From: WVZH01 sp034430895
GTDB lineage: Bacteria > Chloroflexota > Anaerolineae > Anaerolineales > E44-bin32
DNA: 64,000 nt
Reading direction: 5' to 3'
Assembly (NCBI GenBank): GCA_034430895.1
Contig: DAOUDW010000093.1
Coordinates: forward strand, 1-64,000
Shown here: piece by piece, positions 16,879-24,382 of the stretch
How positions within the stretch are numbered: position 1 is the stretch's first letter
Layout of the letters: each line of letters opens with the position of its first letter
Position numbers and translations under genes: made by a program
The notes under the pieces: model-generated
What the model saw: only the letters and a program-made list of their open reading frames with translations
The model's database searches: none
What the model was told of the DNA's origin: nothing

Positions 16879-18672
16879 CTAGATCATCGGATCCATCGCC
16901 AGTGCAGGATGGGCACAGGTCTGCATCCAATCTAAGATCGCTTCATCCGTCAGACCGACTTTTTCAGTGGCGATACTGTCTACGAACCCGGCCAAACCCG
17001 CGTCCGCCGCCAGCGCTTCTAGAGCAGGGCGCAGCTCCTCTCGCAGCGTATAATTCATCCATACGATGCGCTGCCAGCCCCCTTCCGCCGATATGAATTT
17101 GTCCCTGTGTAGTGCACGTTTACTATGGCCCATGAAGCCGGGAAGGGGAGCACCCTCTGCAACCAATTCATACAGCATCTCCCAATTCATCCCGCTCGGT
17201 GTCATGCCCTCATAGTCTCGCTCCACGATCATCACACCATTGCAACCCGGGAGCATGGCCGTGATACACTCGAAGTCACCACATGCCGATCCAGGGTCTT
17301 GCATCAGGCTGTACAGGCTATAGGCTGTTCTTGCCCCACCCGATTCCTGCTGAACTATCCGATTTACACTCTCCCACTGGCCAAGCCTGTTGTCGATAAG
17401 ACCATCTTTGTCGATGGCTTTATTCGGCCCGACCGCACGGATGCTGACTGCGGCGCGTGCATCCATCCAATCCACTGCACCGCAAACCCCCGGGTGTTCC
17501 GGGCTGATGATACATAGGTGCCCGGCCGCAATCGTTTGGCAAAGGTTACAAGTGTAGAAGGTTTCAACGTCTTCATCCGCCAGGCTGCTTAAGCGTTTAT
17601 CTCTTTGCTCATAGGTGGCTTGTGCTCTTGCTCTGATGGCTTCTATTTGCACCGGTTCAGTAAAAAAGGTGATCTGAACGCGACTTAAAATCATTCCATA
17701 TTCGTTGTGGTAACGGGCGTGAAGAATTTCTCCCAGATGGCGCAAACTCAGACCGTTATCAATGGCTTTTTGGGTGATACGCAGAGTAACCATCGTTCGC
17801 TGCCCACGGTGGGCTATCCCGTCAAGCTCATTGAGCATCGTCTCGATTTGACGCTCCAGCACTGGCTCAAAATCTACTTGCATCTCCCGCCCGTTGACTT
17901 CGATCAGCAGCGCGTAGGACTGGTTCCCACGCAAACCGGAATCTAGATCTGGTCCAATAACGGCTATCCGCCCATCGAGAATATCTTCTCCTATTACCGT
18001 CAGTTCAACGCCGCTGAGACACGCCCCGCAGGCATCGTCACGCACGACTTGACCGGAGAAGTCGGGGCTATATGCCAATGGCAATTCCGGCAAAGGGACT
18101 TGAATCTGCAATCCCCGTTCTTCGATGCCCTGCTGAACGATATTGCAGGGCTCAACCCCACCGATTGCTGCCGGGTAGCCAGCCGCAATCTCCCCAGGCT
18201 CCAAGGATGGCGGCAGCTCGGTTGTGCATAATACAGGGCAGCCTAGAGTGCGAGCCGCCTGCGCCTGCATCAATCTGTCAGGGGTTGGATCGCCCAAGAT
18301 CAGAGTAAAGCCGCGCAACCGTTCACGGGTATAGTCCAGCACCGCCTCTTGACCATCACACTGGCAAAAAACCTGTGACACACGGGTGATGAAACCCAAA
18401 ACGTCGGCCACACTTATCGGGACAACACTCGCATCCCACCCCGTTGATACACCCGCATCCCGCAGGGCATCTTGCATGGAATCTTCAATAATAAAAACGA
18501 TGATCTGTTTTTTGGTCAGCGAGGCAACGATCTCTGAAATTTGAGCGGCATCGTCTCCAAGCAGCAAGGCGTAGCCAGAGATCGAGCCATCGATGAAGCC
18601 TATCCCCTTCTTACGGACCATAGCATCATCAGACTTCGAAGCGGCGGAAAAAATATCGATAGAGACTGTCAT
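16879..18672 (-). CDS. Acetyl-CoA synthase (AcsB/CdhC)-like protein, N-terminally short, altered nickel site
   Basis: 597 residues from ATG 18672 (TGGAG site; overlaps the previous gene by 44 bp). Homology to acetyl-CoA synthase is plain: VDFEPVLERQIETMLNELDG, HLGEILHARYHNEYGMI, RDKRLSSLADEDVETFYTC, PGFMGHSKRALHRDKF and GGWQRIVWM. The cubane ligands are conserved as Cys375, 378, 387 and 397, with the same spacing as Cys506, 509, 518 and 528 of Moorella AcsB. The distal-nickel Cys-Gly-Cys (595-597) reads Cys464-Gly-Asp466, again at the same spacing of 89. Moorella Phe512 corresponds to Ile381. About 131 N-terminal residues are missing relative to Moorella. No CO dehydrogenase or corrinoid partner gene is near. 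Activity is unknown. Confidence 0.88.
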   Translation of the reverse strand: MTVSIDIFSAASKSDDAMVRKKGIGFIDGSISGYALLLGDDAAQISEIVASLTKKQIIVFIIEDSMQDALRDAGVSTGWDASVVPISVADVLGFITRVSQVFCQCDGQEAVLDYTRERLRGFTLILGDPTPDRLMQAQAARTLGCPVLCTTELPPSLEPGEIAAGYPAAIGGVEPCNIVQQGIEERGLQIQVPLPELPLAYSPDFSGQVVRDDACGACLSGVELTVIGEDILDGRIAVIGPDLDSGLRGNQSYALLIEVNGREMQVDFEPVLERQIETMLNELDGIAHRGQRTMVTLRITQKAIDNGLSLRHLGEILHARYHNEYGMILSRVQITFFTEPVQIEAIRARAQATYEQRDKRLSSLADEDVETFYTCNLCQTIAAGHLCIISPEHPGVCGAVDWMDARAAVSIRAVGPNKAIDKDGLIDNRLGQWESVNRIVQQESGGARTAYSLYSLMQDPGSACGDFECITAMLPGCNGVMIVERDYEGMTPSGMNWEMLYELVAEGAPLPGFMGHSKRALHRDKFISAEGGWQRIVWMNYTLREELRPALEALAADAGLAGFVDSIATEKVGLTDEAILDWMQTCAHPALAMDPMI

Positions 18673-19192
18673 GATTGCTCCAGGCAACTCGTTTGCTCAG
18701 CATTTGCCGCCAGCAGGCTGGACGGAAGTTGAACATGGGTATCTGTTTCTGGTATTGGCGATATGCATCGCAGAATTTCCGAATCGCTTCCGGTTCCTCC
18801 ACTAGCTTGACCAACGCCATAATAATGAGTATCTCTATTGGGGCGATGACCAGGAAAAAGGTTGTTGAACCGAGGATCAACGCTGCCGACCAGGGGAAGA
18901 ACAATAATCCCAGGTGCATGGGATGGCGCATACATCCATAAACGCCTGTGGTGACCAATTTGTTGGTATCCATGCGGGGGAGATCGCCTTCACGCCCCAT
19001 GCTCGCCAACAAACGACCGGTATAGCGGCTGACACGCATCACGAGACGCAGCAATAGTATTCCAAAGGCAAGAGTCGCCAGATGGAAAACAGGATTAGCA
19101 AACAGCTCGTGGAACCAGCGACTGTCCAGCCAGATACCCAGCGCGCCGCCGCCAAGCAACATATGCACCCAGATTAATGTCCGCAGCATCAT
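18629..19192 (-). CDS. Isoprenylcysteine/phospholipid methyltransferase-family membrane protein
   Basis: 187 residues with four or five hydrophobic segments. The family signature is present: LVTTGVYGCMRHPMHLGLLF (SAM-binding RHP motif) and the Glu-rich C-terminal motif VEEPEAIRKFCDAYRQYQKQ. ICMT/PEMT-fold enzymes methylate thiols, lipids or isoprenoid carboxylates at the membrane; the substrate cannot be told. Start ATG-ATG follows the TAA of the upstream methyltransferase directly, and the end overlaps the AcsB-like gene, so all three are translationally coupled. Confidence 0.85.
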   Translation of the reverse strand: MMLRTLIWVHMLLGGGALGIWLDSRWFHELFANPVFHLATLAFGILLLRLVMRVSRYTGRLLASMGREGDLPRMDTNKLVTTGVYGCMRHPMHLGLLFFPWSAALILGSTTFFLVIAPIEILIIMALVKLVEEPEAIRKFCDAYRQYQKQIPMFNFRPACWRQMLSKRVAWSNHDSLYRYFFRRFEV

Positions 19193-19852
19193 TTAATTCC
19201 CCGCCTTTCGCGCTGCCATCAGTCGTACGTACCCCAAGTAATGCGGGTAAGTACGGAATTGATCAAATCCTTGTTGACGCAGTATTGCTTCTATGTCTCG
19301 GCCAACAAAATCAGCAGCCAAAGGACATTCCATCTTGAAGATAAAACGCACTAACCACGGCGACTGCTCCAGATCGAATCCGTTGTAATCCAGGATAATG
19401 AACTCGCCGCCGGGCCGTAGGGCGCGTTGTGCATTCTTGATAATCTTCAGCCGATCCTCTTGAACAAATCCATGCAGAACAAAGGAGATGAAGACCTTAT
19501 CGAATTCACCATCAAAGGGAAGAGATTCGTCAACCCTCCGATTTTCGATCGTAATGTTAGGGATATGCTCGGTGCGCCGTTTGGACTGTTCCAGCATCTC
19601 CGGGCCAATGTCAAGCCCCAACACACGGCCCTGCCCCGAGAGCTCCTTATTCATCAGAGAAATATTGCGTCCAGTGCCAGAGCCGAGCACAAGGATTTCA
19701 TCATCTGGCTGGATATGCATTTCCCGCACAGCGCGTTGGATGAAGAAAGGATACGTGCCGACGGTGATGAGGTTCATGAAAAAGTCATAATGACGGGCTT
19801 CTAAACCGGTCACTTCTACTTTGGAAACAGAACGGTCATATTCTTGATTCAT
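19193..19852 (-). CDS. Class I SAM-dependent methyltransferase
   Basis: 219 residues, UbiE/Methyltransf_11-type fold: motif I ILVLGSGTGRNISLMNKEL, acidic post-I GRVLGLDIGPEMLEQS, motif II DKVFISFVLHGF and motif III ALRPGGEFIILDYNGF. The C-terminal part (WLVRFIFKMECPLAADFVGR) resembles ubiquinone/menaquinone-type methyltransferases, but the acceptor is unknown. It lies directly before the membrane methyltransferase gene. Confidence 0.88.
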   Translation of the reverse strand: MNQEYDRSVSKVEVTGLEARHYDFFMNLITVGTYPFFIQRAVREMHIQPDDEILVLGSGTGRNISLMNKELSGQGRVLGLDIGPEMLEQSKRRTEHIPNITIENRRVDESLPFDGEFDKVFISFVLHGFVQEDRLKIIKNAQRALRPGGEFIILDYNGFDLEQSPWLVRFIFKMECPLAADFVGRDIEAILRQQGFDQFRTYPHYLGYVRLMAARKAGN

Positions 19853-19954
19853 AATTTCTCCTCAACGTGTATGTCTCCGGAACCCTTTAACAGGGAATGG
19901 CATACCGAGACGGATGAATTGTTCCTCAACACTCTCCGTTAAAGGCCCAGGGTT

Positions 19955-20827
19955 CTAGGAAATGGGAAGCGTCTCCTGCAGGAACGCATGGACCTTTTCC
20001 CAAAATCGGGGATGGGCATTGCAGTCACTGTGCCCCTTGCCAGGGACAATCCATAAGTGTGTTCTTTCTGCCTCCCCGGCTGCTGCGAGCTCCTGCCCCT
20101 GGGCAAGCGGGACGATAGTATCCTCTGCCCCTTGGATTATGAGGATATCTGCGTTGGCATGGGAAATGTTGTTAACGGGAGCAATTTTTTCGAAATCCAA
20201 TCCGAAGCGGAAGCGCATATACTGGAAAAGCAGCCAGTGAATTAGATTCGGGATCTTCCTCTTCTGAAATTCCCTCTTCATGACTTCAAGCGGATGGGAG
20301 ATCGCACCCACCGTAATGACGCTTTTCACTCGGTCGTCCCAGCCAGCGGCGTTGATAGCCGCTCCCCCAGCGACTGAAAGTCCCACGATTCCAATCCCCC
20401 TTGGCAAAGCCCAACCCGAACAGATGACAAAATCCAGCACGGAAAGAATGTCTTCAGAAAAAGTGCCCACCGTGGGGTGTTTTATCGGCGTGCTGCTGCC
20501 GTGATTGCGAGCATCGAAGGCCAGCAGGTTGTAACCCATCGGGTGTAATGCTCGAATATAGGGCATCATACGGGCCAGATTTCGACTCCAGCCGTGGACC
20601 AGGATCAAGGTCGGCGCATCTGGTGAGGTTGGAATCCACCACCCATAAAGTTTAGCATCCCTTACTACAGGAATATGGATCTCAGTGAATGCCAAACCAT
20701 ATTTTTCTGGTGTCACCTGATGGATCTGGATCTTGTAGCGATACATGTATTGGATGAGCCAATCAAGCAGGAAGACGATTGAACTAGAGACTATGAAGAT
20801 CCAAAGCAAGACCATAAACTGCTCCAT
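19955..20827 (-). CDS. Alpha/beta hydrolase with N-terminal membrane anchor
   Basis: 290 residues. One membrane segment (about 4-24), then the hydrolase core: oxyanion-region LILVHGWSRNLARMMPY, FDARNHGSS, nucleophile elbow GIVGLSVAGGAAI (Ser in GLSVA), acid QGAEDTIVPLAQ and the catalytic His in VPGKGHSDCN. The triad is complete. It resembles the family of membrane-bound serine hydrolases often called YqkD/BEM46-like. It begins immediately after the cupin stop (TAA-ATG). Confidence 0.88.
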   Translation of the reverse strand: MEQFMVLLWIFIVSSSIVFLLDWLIQYMYRYKIQIHQVTPEKYGLAFTEIHIPVVRDAKLYGWWIPTSPDAPTLILVHGWSRNLARMMPYIRALHPMGYNLLAFDARNHGSSTPIKHPTVGTFSEDILSVLDFVICSGWALPRGIGIVGLSVAGGAAINAAGWDDRVKSVITVGAISHPLEVMKREFQKRKIPNLIHWLLFQYMRFRFGLDFEKIAPVNNISHANADILIIQGAEDTIVPLAQGQELAAAGEAERTHLWIVPGKGHSDCNAHPRFWEKVHAFLQETLPIS

Positions 20828-21181
20828 TTACTTCAAAATTGTCGTCACATCGGGCTGGTTGGGGACGAGGCACAGGAACTCAAATGGCTCATCGCCAATG
20901 TTCGTATACCAGTGGGGGATCTGTGCGGGGATGAAGACTACAGCCCCTGCTTGGACTTCGAATGTCTCCTCACCGATGCCAATGCGCGCCCGACCTCTTA
21001 GGACGTACTGTTCGTGCTCGACCAGGTTAGTGTGGTTTGGCATGCCGCCGCCAGGCTCCATGCTAAAGCAGCGCATAGCGAAGTTAGGCCCTTCATCCGG
21101 CGGAATCAGCACCTGATTCGTCGTACCGATGCCCCCTTCAACAATCGTCTTCTCGATGTCTTCTATGTATTTTACGGACAT
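20828..21181 (-). CDS. Single-domain cupin protein
   Basis: 117 residues from ATG 21181 with GGAGG seven bases upstream. A single cupin barrel: GGGMPNHTNLVEHEQYVLRG is motif 1 (His, His, Glu ligands) and AGAVVFIPAQIPHWYTN is motif 2 (His ligand), so a metal can be bound. The function of such small cupins ranges from sensors to epimerases. It starts 22 bp after the LarC-TrmO fusion. Confidence 0.87.
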   Translation of the reverse strand: MSVKYIEDIEKTIVEGGIGTTNQVLIPPDEGPNFAMRCFSMEPGGGMPNHTNLVEHEQYVLRGRARIGIGEETFEVQAGAVVFIPAQIPHWYTNIGDEPFEFLCLVPNQPDVTTILK

Positions 21182-21203
21182 GCGCAGCCTCCAAATAAGT
21201 GGT

Positions 21204-22445
21204 CTAAACCAACAAGAGCCGCAGCGCCCCATAATACGGCTCAAGAGCCGAGTTCTCTTCCCCCACACCGAGACCGATTGTAAAACCCTCCGAAGTGATT
21301 TGATCCTGAGTTACCATATCGGGTACAATCGCCGCCAAGATAGCGGCGCCATCGGCTGTCAGGTATGTCCCGGCCTCCAGCCGCTGCTCGTAGGGTATAT
21401 GATACTGTTCCATGATTACCTGCGGGTCCCGACTCAACCCGCCTGCCCGCCCCGTGGGCACAGGTGATGCGCATCGGATTAAACCTAGGTCTACGCCGAG
21501 CTGCTGTAATCCCCAGCCGATGCCGATCAAGCAAACCAGCAGGCGCTCGATCTTTTGCATCTCTTCGCTGCTCTGTGGATGTTCATGGGGAATCCCCAAC
21601 CGGTGCAGTTCAAGGTGATCGCTACCCTGCAGCCAACCATCATTACCTTCCTCCGCAGGGCGATCAACAGCATCCAGAGATCGAATAAACGGTTTGATGT
21701 CTACGATGGGCGTACGATTAAAAAGATCCAGAGGGCCAGTGTAGATGCGATCGCCCTCGATGCGTTGCAAACGCGCACGGCTGAGACCAATCGGGCTGGG
21801 TCGATTCGGTGAGCGGGTGGCAAAAACCCCGTATTCATCTTGCCCCTCCGTCCAAGGCGGACGTACGCTCAATTTTGCTGTCTGGCTGCGATCCAGGTAA
21901 GCGAACACGAGGATATGGCTGAACGTCTCTAAACCCGCCAACCCAGGCAAAAATTGTGGTGTTACCTGGATGAAGAATACCCCATCGCCGACATTCTCGG
22001 GGGCAGGTTGATAGGGTGCTTTATGCTCATAGGGTGTATGCGCTTGACCGATGACCAACAAATGAACCGTCTCCACTTGCGGGAATGAGATGGGGTTAAC
22101 GTTTTGAGCTTCACTTGTAGATAGAATAGATAGCGCCCTTTTTACAACAGCGGCATACTCACCTTCTACTCCTGCGAGGGACAGAATATCGTTCAATATA
22201 TCCGCAGCATCATCCATGGACAGGGGTTTCATCTGCTCCAAGAAAGTAATGTGCAGTCGGTGCGCAAGGCTTCCATCGGGTAGAAACTCGACATGCGAGT
22301 GAGCATCCAACAAACCAAGTTTGTCTGCAGCGGCATCCATGGCCCGCATCATCCCCTGCTCGGGAACGCCCAACCCGATCAGTGCGGCTGCAAACTTTTC
22401 ACATGAAATCCCTCCGCTGGGATCAATCCACAAAGCCGATTCCAT
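21204..22445 (-). CDS. LarC-like nickel-insertion protein interrupted by a TrmO/TsaA domain
   Basis: 413 residues from ATG 22445 (GAGGATG site). Residues 1-115 resemble the N-terminus of LarC (LWIDPSGGISCEKFAAALIG, LGVPEQGMMRAMDAAADKLG). Residues 125-262 are a TrmO (UPF0066) domain with GVFATRSPNRPSPIGLSR and LDLFNRTPIVDIKPFI. Residues 285-413 return to LarC (GVDLGLIRCASPVPTGRAGG, GTYLTADGAAILAAIV, GFTIGLGVGEENSALEPYYG). The insert replaces LarC's HFHE-type metal motif region. LarC inserts nickel into the pincer cofactor of lactate racemase; TrmO methylates N6 of t6A37 in tRNA-Thr. Here the context suggests nickel handling; that is inference. Confidence 0.78.
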   Translation of the reverse strand: MESALWIDPSGGISCEKFAAALIGLGVPEQGMMRAMDAAADKLGLLDAHSHVEFLPDGSLAHRLHITFLEQMKPLSMDDAADILNDILSLAGVEGEYAAVVKRALSILSTSEAQNVNPISFPQVETVHLLVIGQAHTPYEHKAPYQPAPENVGDGVFFIQVTPQFLPGLAGLETFSHILVFAYLDRSQTAKLSVRPPWTEGQDEYGVFATRSPNRPSPIGLSRARLQRIEGDRIYTGPLDLFNRTPIVDIKPFIRSLDAVDRPAEEGNDGWLQGSDHLELHRLGIPHEHPQSSEEMQKIERLLVCLIGIGWGLQQLGVDLGLIRCASPVPTGRAGGLSRDPQVIMEQYHIPYEQRLEAGTYLTADGAAILAAIVPDMVTQDQITSEGFTIGLGVGEENSALEPYYGALRLLLV

Positions 22446-22532
22446 CACATCATCCTCACGCGGTCTTGCTGCCAGGTATTGACGATAAAGAAATCGCACG
22501 AAAGAGCCATTTCATCCCTGTCATTGGCGAGT

Positions 22533-22979
22533 CTAGTTGTACGCGAGGCGCGTCTCTTCGTCGGCGAGTGTGGGCTTAATGAGTGCTTTCCATGCTGGAT
22601 CCTCCCAAGTTCCCAGACTTGTATGCATGGTAAGGTATTTCTCTGGGATCGGATGAGTGCCAACAATAACCTTTAATCCGTATCGCTGCGTCAGGAATTT
22701 TTGAAAAGTGTCCATATAAGGACAAGGCGGATAGCCTACAATAAGCCCTGTAGCGAGATGAATGACCTCGGCACCGTTCTTCACCATTTCGTCGCCTGCA
22801 TATTCGATATTTCCACCCGGGCAACCGTCGCAAGTTGTATAGCCGACCAATTCCACATCTTGATCCGCATAAATACTGAAGGCGCCCTCCCGGTTCTTCA
22901 TCGCCCGGAAGCACTTCCCACCAGCACATTGTCGGTAACGATCGCAAATAATGATGCCGATCTTCGTCTTAGAAGTCAT
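22533..22979 (-). CDS. CGGC domain protein
   Basis: 148 residues. Typical CGGC-domain protein of putative metal-binding function: IGIIICDRYRQCAGGKCFRA at the N-terminus, VGYTTCDGCPGGNIEYAG in the middle, IHLATGLIVGYPPCPYMD and VIVGTHPIPEKYL. The many cysteines suggest a bound metal or Fe-S centre. AGGAGG lies seven bases before the ATG, 18 bp after the MFS gene. No enzymatic role is known to me for the family. Confidence 0.88.
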   Translation of the reverse strand: MTSKTKIGIIICDRYRQCAGGKCFRAMKNREGAFSIYADQDVELVGYTTCDGCPGGNIEYAGDEMVKNGAEVIHLATGLIVGYPPCPYMDTFQKFLTQRYGLKVIVGTHPIPEKYLTMHTSLGTWEDPAWKALIKPTLADEETRLAYN

Positions 22980-22997
22980 CTTTTCCTCCTATCACAA

Positions 22998-24278
22998 TCA
23001 TGATTCGAGTCCGCGGTCTTCTTGCACTTGGACGGCCCATCGCCGCGCCATGATTGCACCTGCACCGATAAAAACTGCTGCTATGATGAAAAACGTTGTG
23101 TATGAAAATCCTTGTAGAAACAGGCCGGCCCCTAAAGAGAGAAACGCAAGCGGTAAAATCAAGATCGCGTTGATGCCGGCGTAGGTGGCCCGCTTGGCTG
23201 CTGGAGCCAGCTCGAGCAGCGCACTTTGAAATCCCACATTACGGCCACTGAATGTAGCGCCTGCGAGAAGGAAGACCAGCGTCATGTAGGGCCAACCCAG
23301 AGGAGCCAAGGCGATGGCCAATAGTGGCGTCAACATTGAGACGACCGCACAGCAAACCAGCATCCATCGGCTTCCCGCCCGGTCTACAAGACGAGCCCAC
23401 AATAGATTGGCTACAAACCCACCCGTAACTTGTGCGAGCAAGAACCAGCCGATGGCTTCAGGCGGCGCGCCTACTCGATCCTGGGCGTAGACAACATAGA
23501 AGGGCAATACCATCAAACTGAAGCCTGTGAGGAGCTCGATGATAATGAGCGCTTTCAAGTGTCGACCGGCATCCTTGATCCCTTGCCAGTAGACGCCCCA
23601 CGATTGAGGACGCTGCAGCTCGGCGTCTGCGCTGGGTTCGCGTATGGTCCAGAACCCAAGCGAGGCGATGGCCAGAGCCAGAGCGGCAAGGCCGAACAAG
23701 ATGGCATAACTATTCGGATAGGGAACATGCGCCAAAATCTGGCGAGCGGCGAGTGCGGCACCCATCGCCAGTGGTCCAGCGATAGCCGCTTTGCCACCGA
23801 AAAATGCCCCGCGCCGATCTGGTGGGATGATCTTGCCGATGATATCTGTGTAAGGGATGTTGCCTAATCCGCCACCGGCGTAAAACACGACCAACATAGC
23901 CACGAGAGCCCAGGCCAATGTGAGCGGTTGTTCATCGCCGATCGAGAAAATAAGCCAGGCTAAAACACCCCAGCTGAAGACACGCAGATAGATAGCCAAC
24001 AGTAGATAGGGCATTTTCCGTGGGATGTGTTCAATGCGATAAGCCACAAATAACTGTGGGAGTGCCCCTGCTACAATCAACACCGTCGATAACCCACCTA
24101 CCCATACGGTTGAACCGGTCAGATCGGCCACAAAGGCAGAAATAACCGTGGTCGGCTGTGTCAATGAGACACCAAGCGCTAAGAAGGCCCCGTGCCATAA
24201 TCCGGCGACGAAGTTGCGGCGACGCGTTGCCGACTTGTCGACAGGGAAATCTGAGATTGATATGGATTTAGACTGCAT
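22998..24278 (-). CDS. Major facilitator superfamily transporter
   Basis: 426 residues, 12 predicted membrane segments in two halves joined by a cytoplasmic loop near residue 200 (REPSADAELQRPQSWGVYW). RIEHIPRKMPYLLLA fits the cytoplasmic loop 2-3 region, and PPDRRGAFFGGKAAIAGPLA resembles the loop 4-5 of MFS carriers. Specificity is not readable. It sits between the molybdenum hydroxylase and the CGGC gene, which suggests import or export of the pathway's substrate or product. Confidence 0.86.
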   Translation of the reverse strand: MQSKSISISDFPVDKSATRRRNFVAGLWHGAFLALGVSLTQPTTVISAFVADLTGSTVWVGGLSTVLIVAGALPQLFVAYRIEHIPRKMPYLLLAIYLRVFSWGVLAWLIFSIGDEQPLTLAWALVAMLVVFYAGGGLGNIPYTDIIGKIIPPDRRGAFFGGKAAIAGPLAMGAALAARQILAHVPYPNSYAILFGLAALALAIASLGFWTIREPSADAELQRPQSWGVYWQGIKDAGRHLKALIIIELLTGFSLMVLPFYVVYAQDRVGAPPEAIGWFLLAQVTGGFVANLLWARLVDRAGSRWMLVCCAVVSMLTPLLAIALAPLGWPYMTLVFLLAGATFSGRNVGFQSALLELAPAAKRATYAGINAILILPLAFLSLGAGLFLQGFSYTTFFIIAAVFIGAGAIMARRWAVQVQEDRGLES

Positions 24279-24382
24279 AAATTACTCTCTACAAGAACAG
24301 AATGCGAGACGTCATATATATTGGAACGATGGTCTTCAAAGGATGCGGCATCTCTCACACAAAACACGGGTGGGATGTGGGT

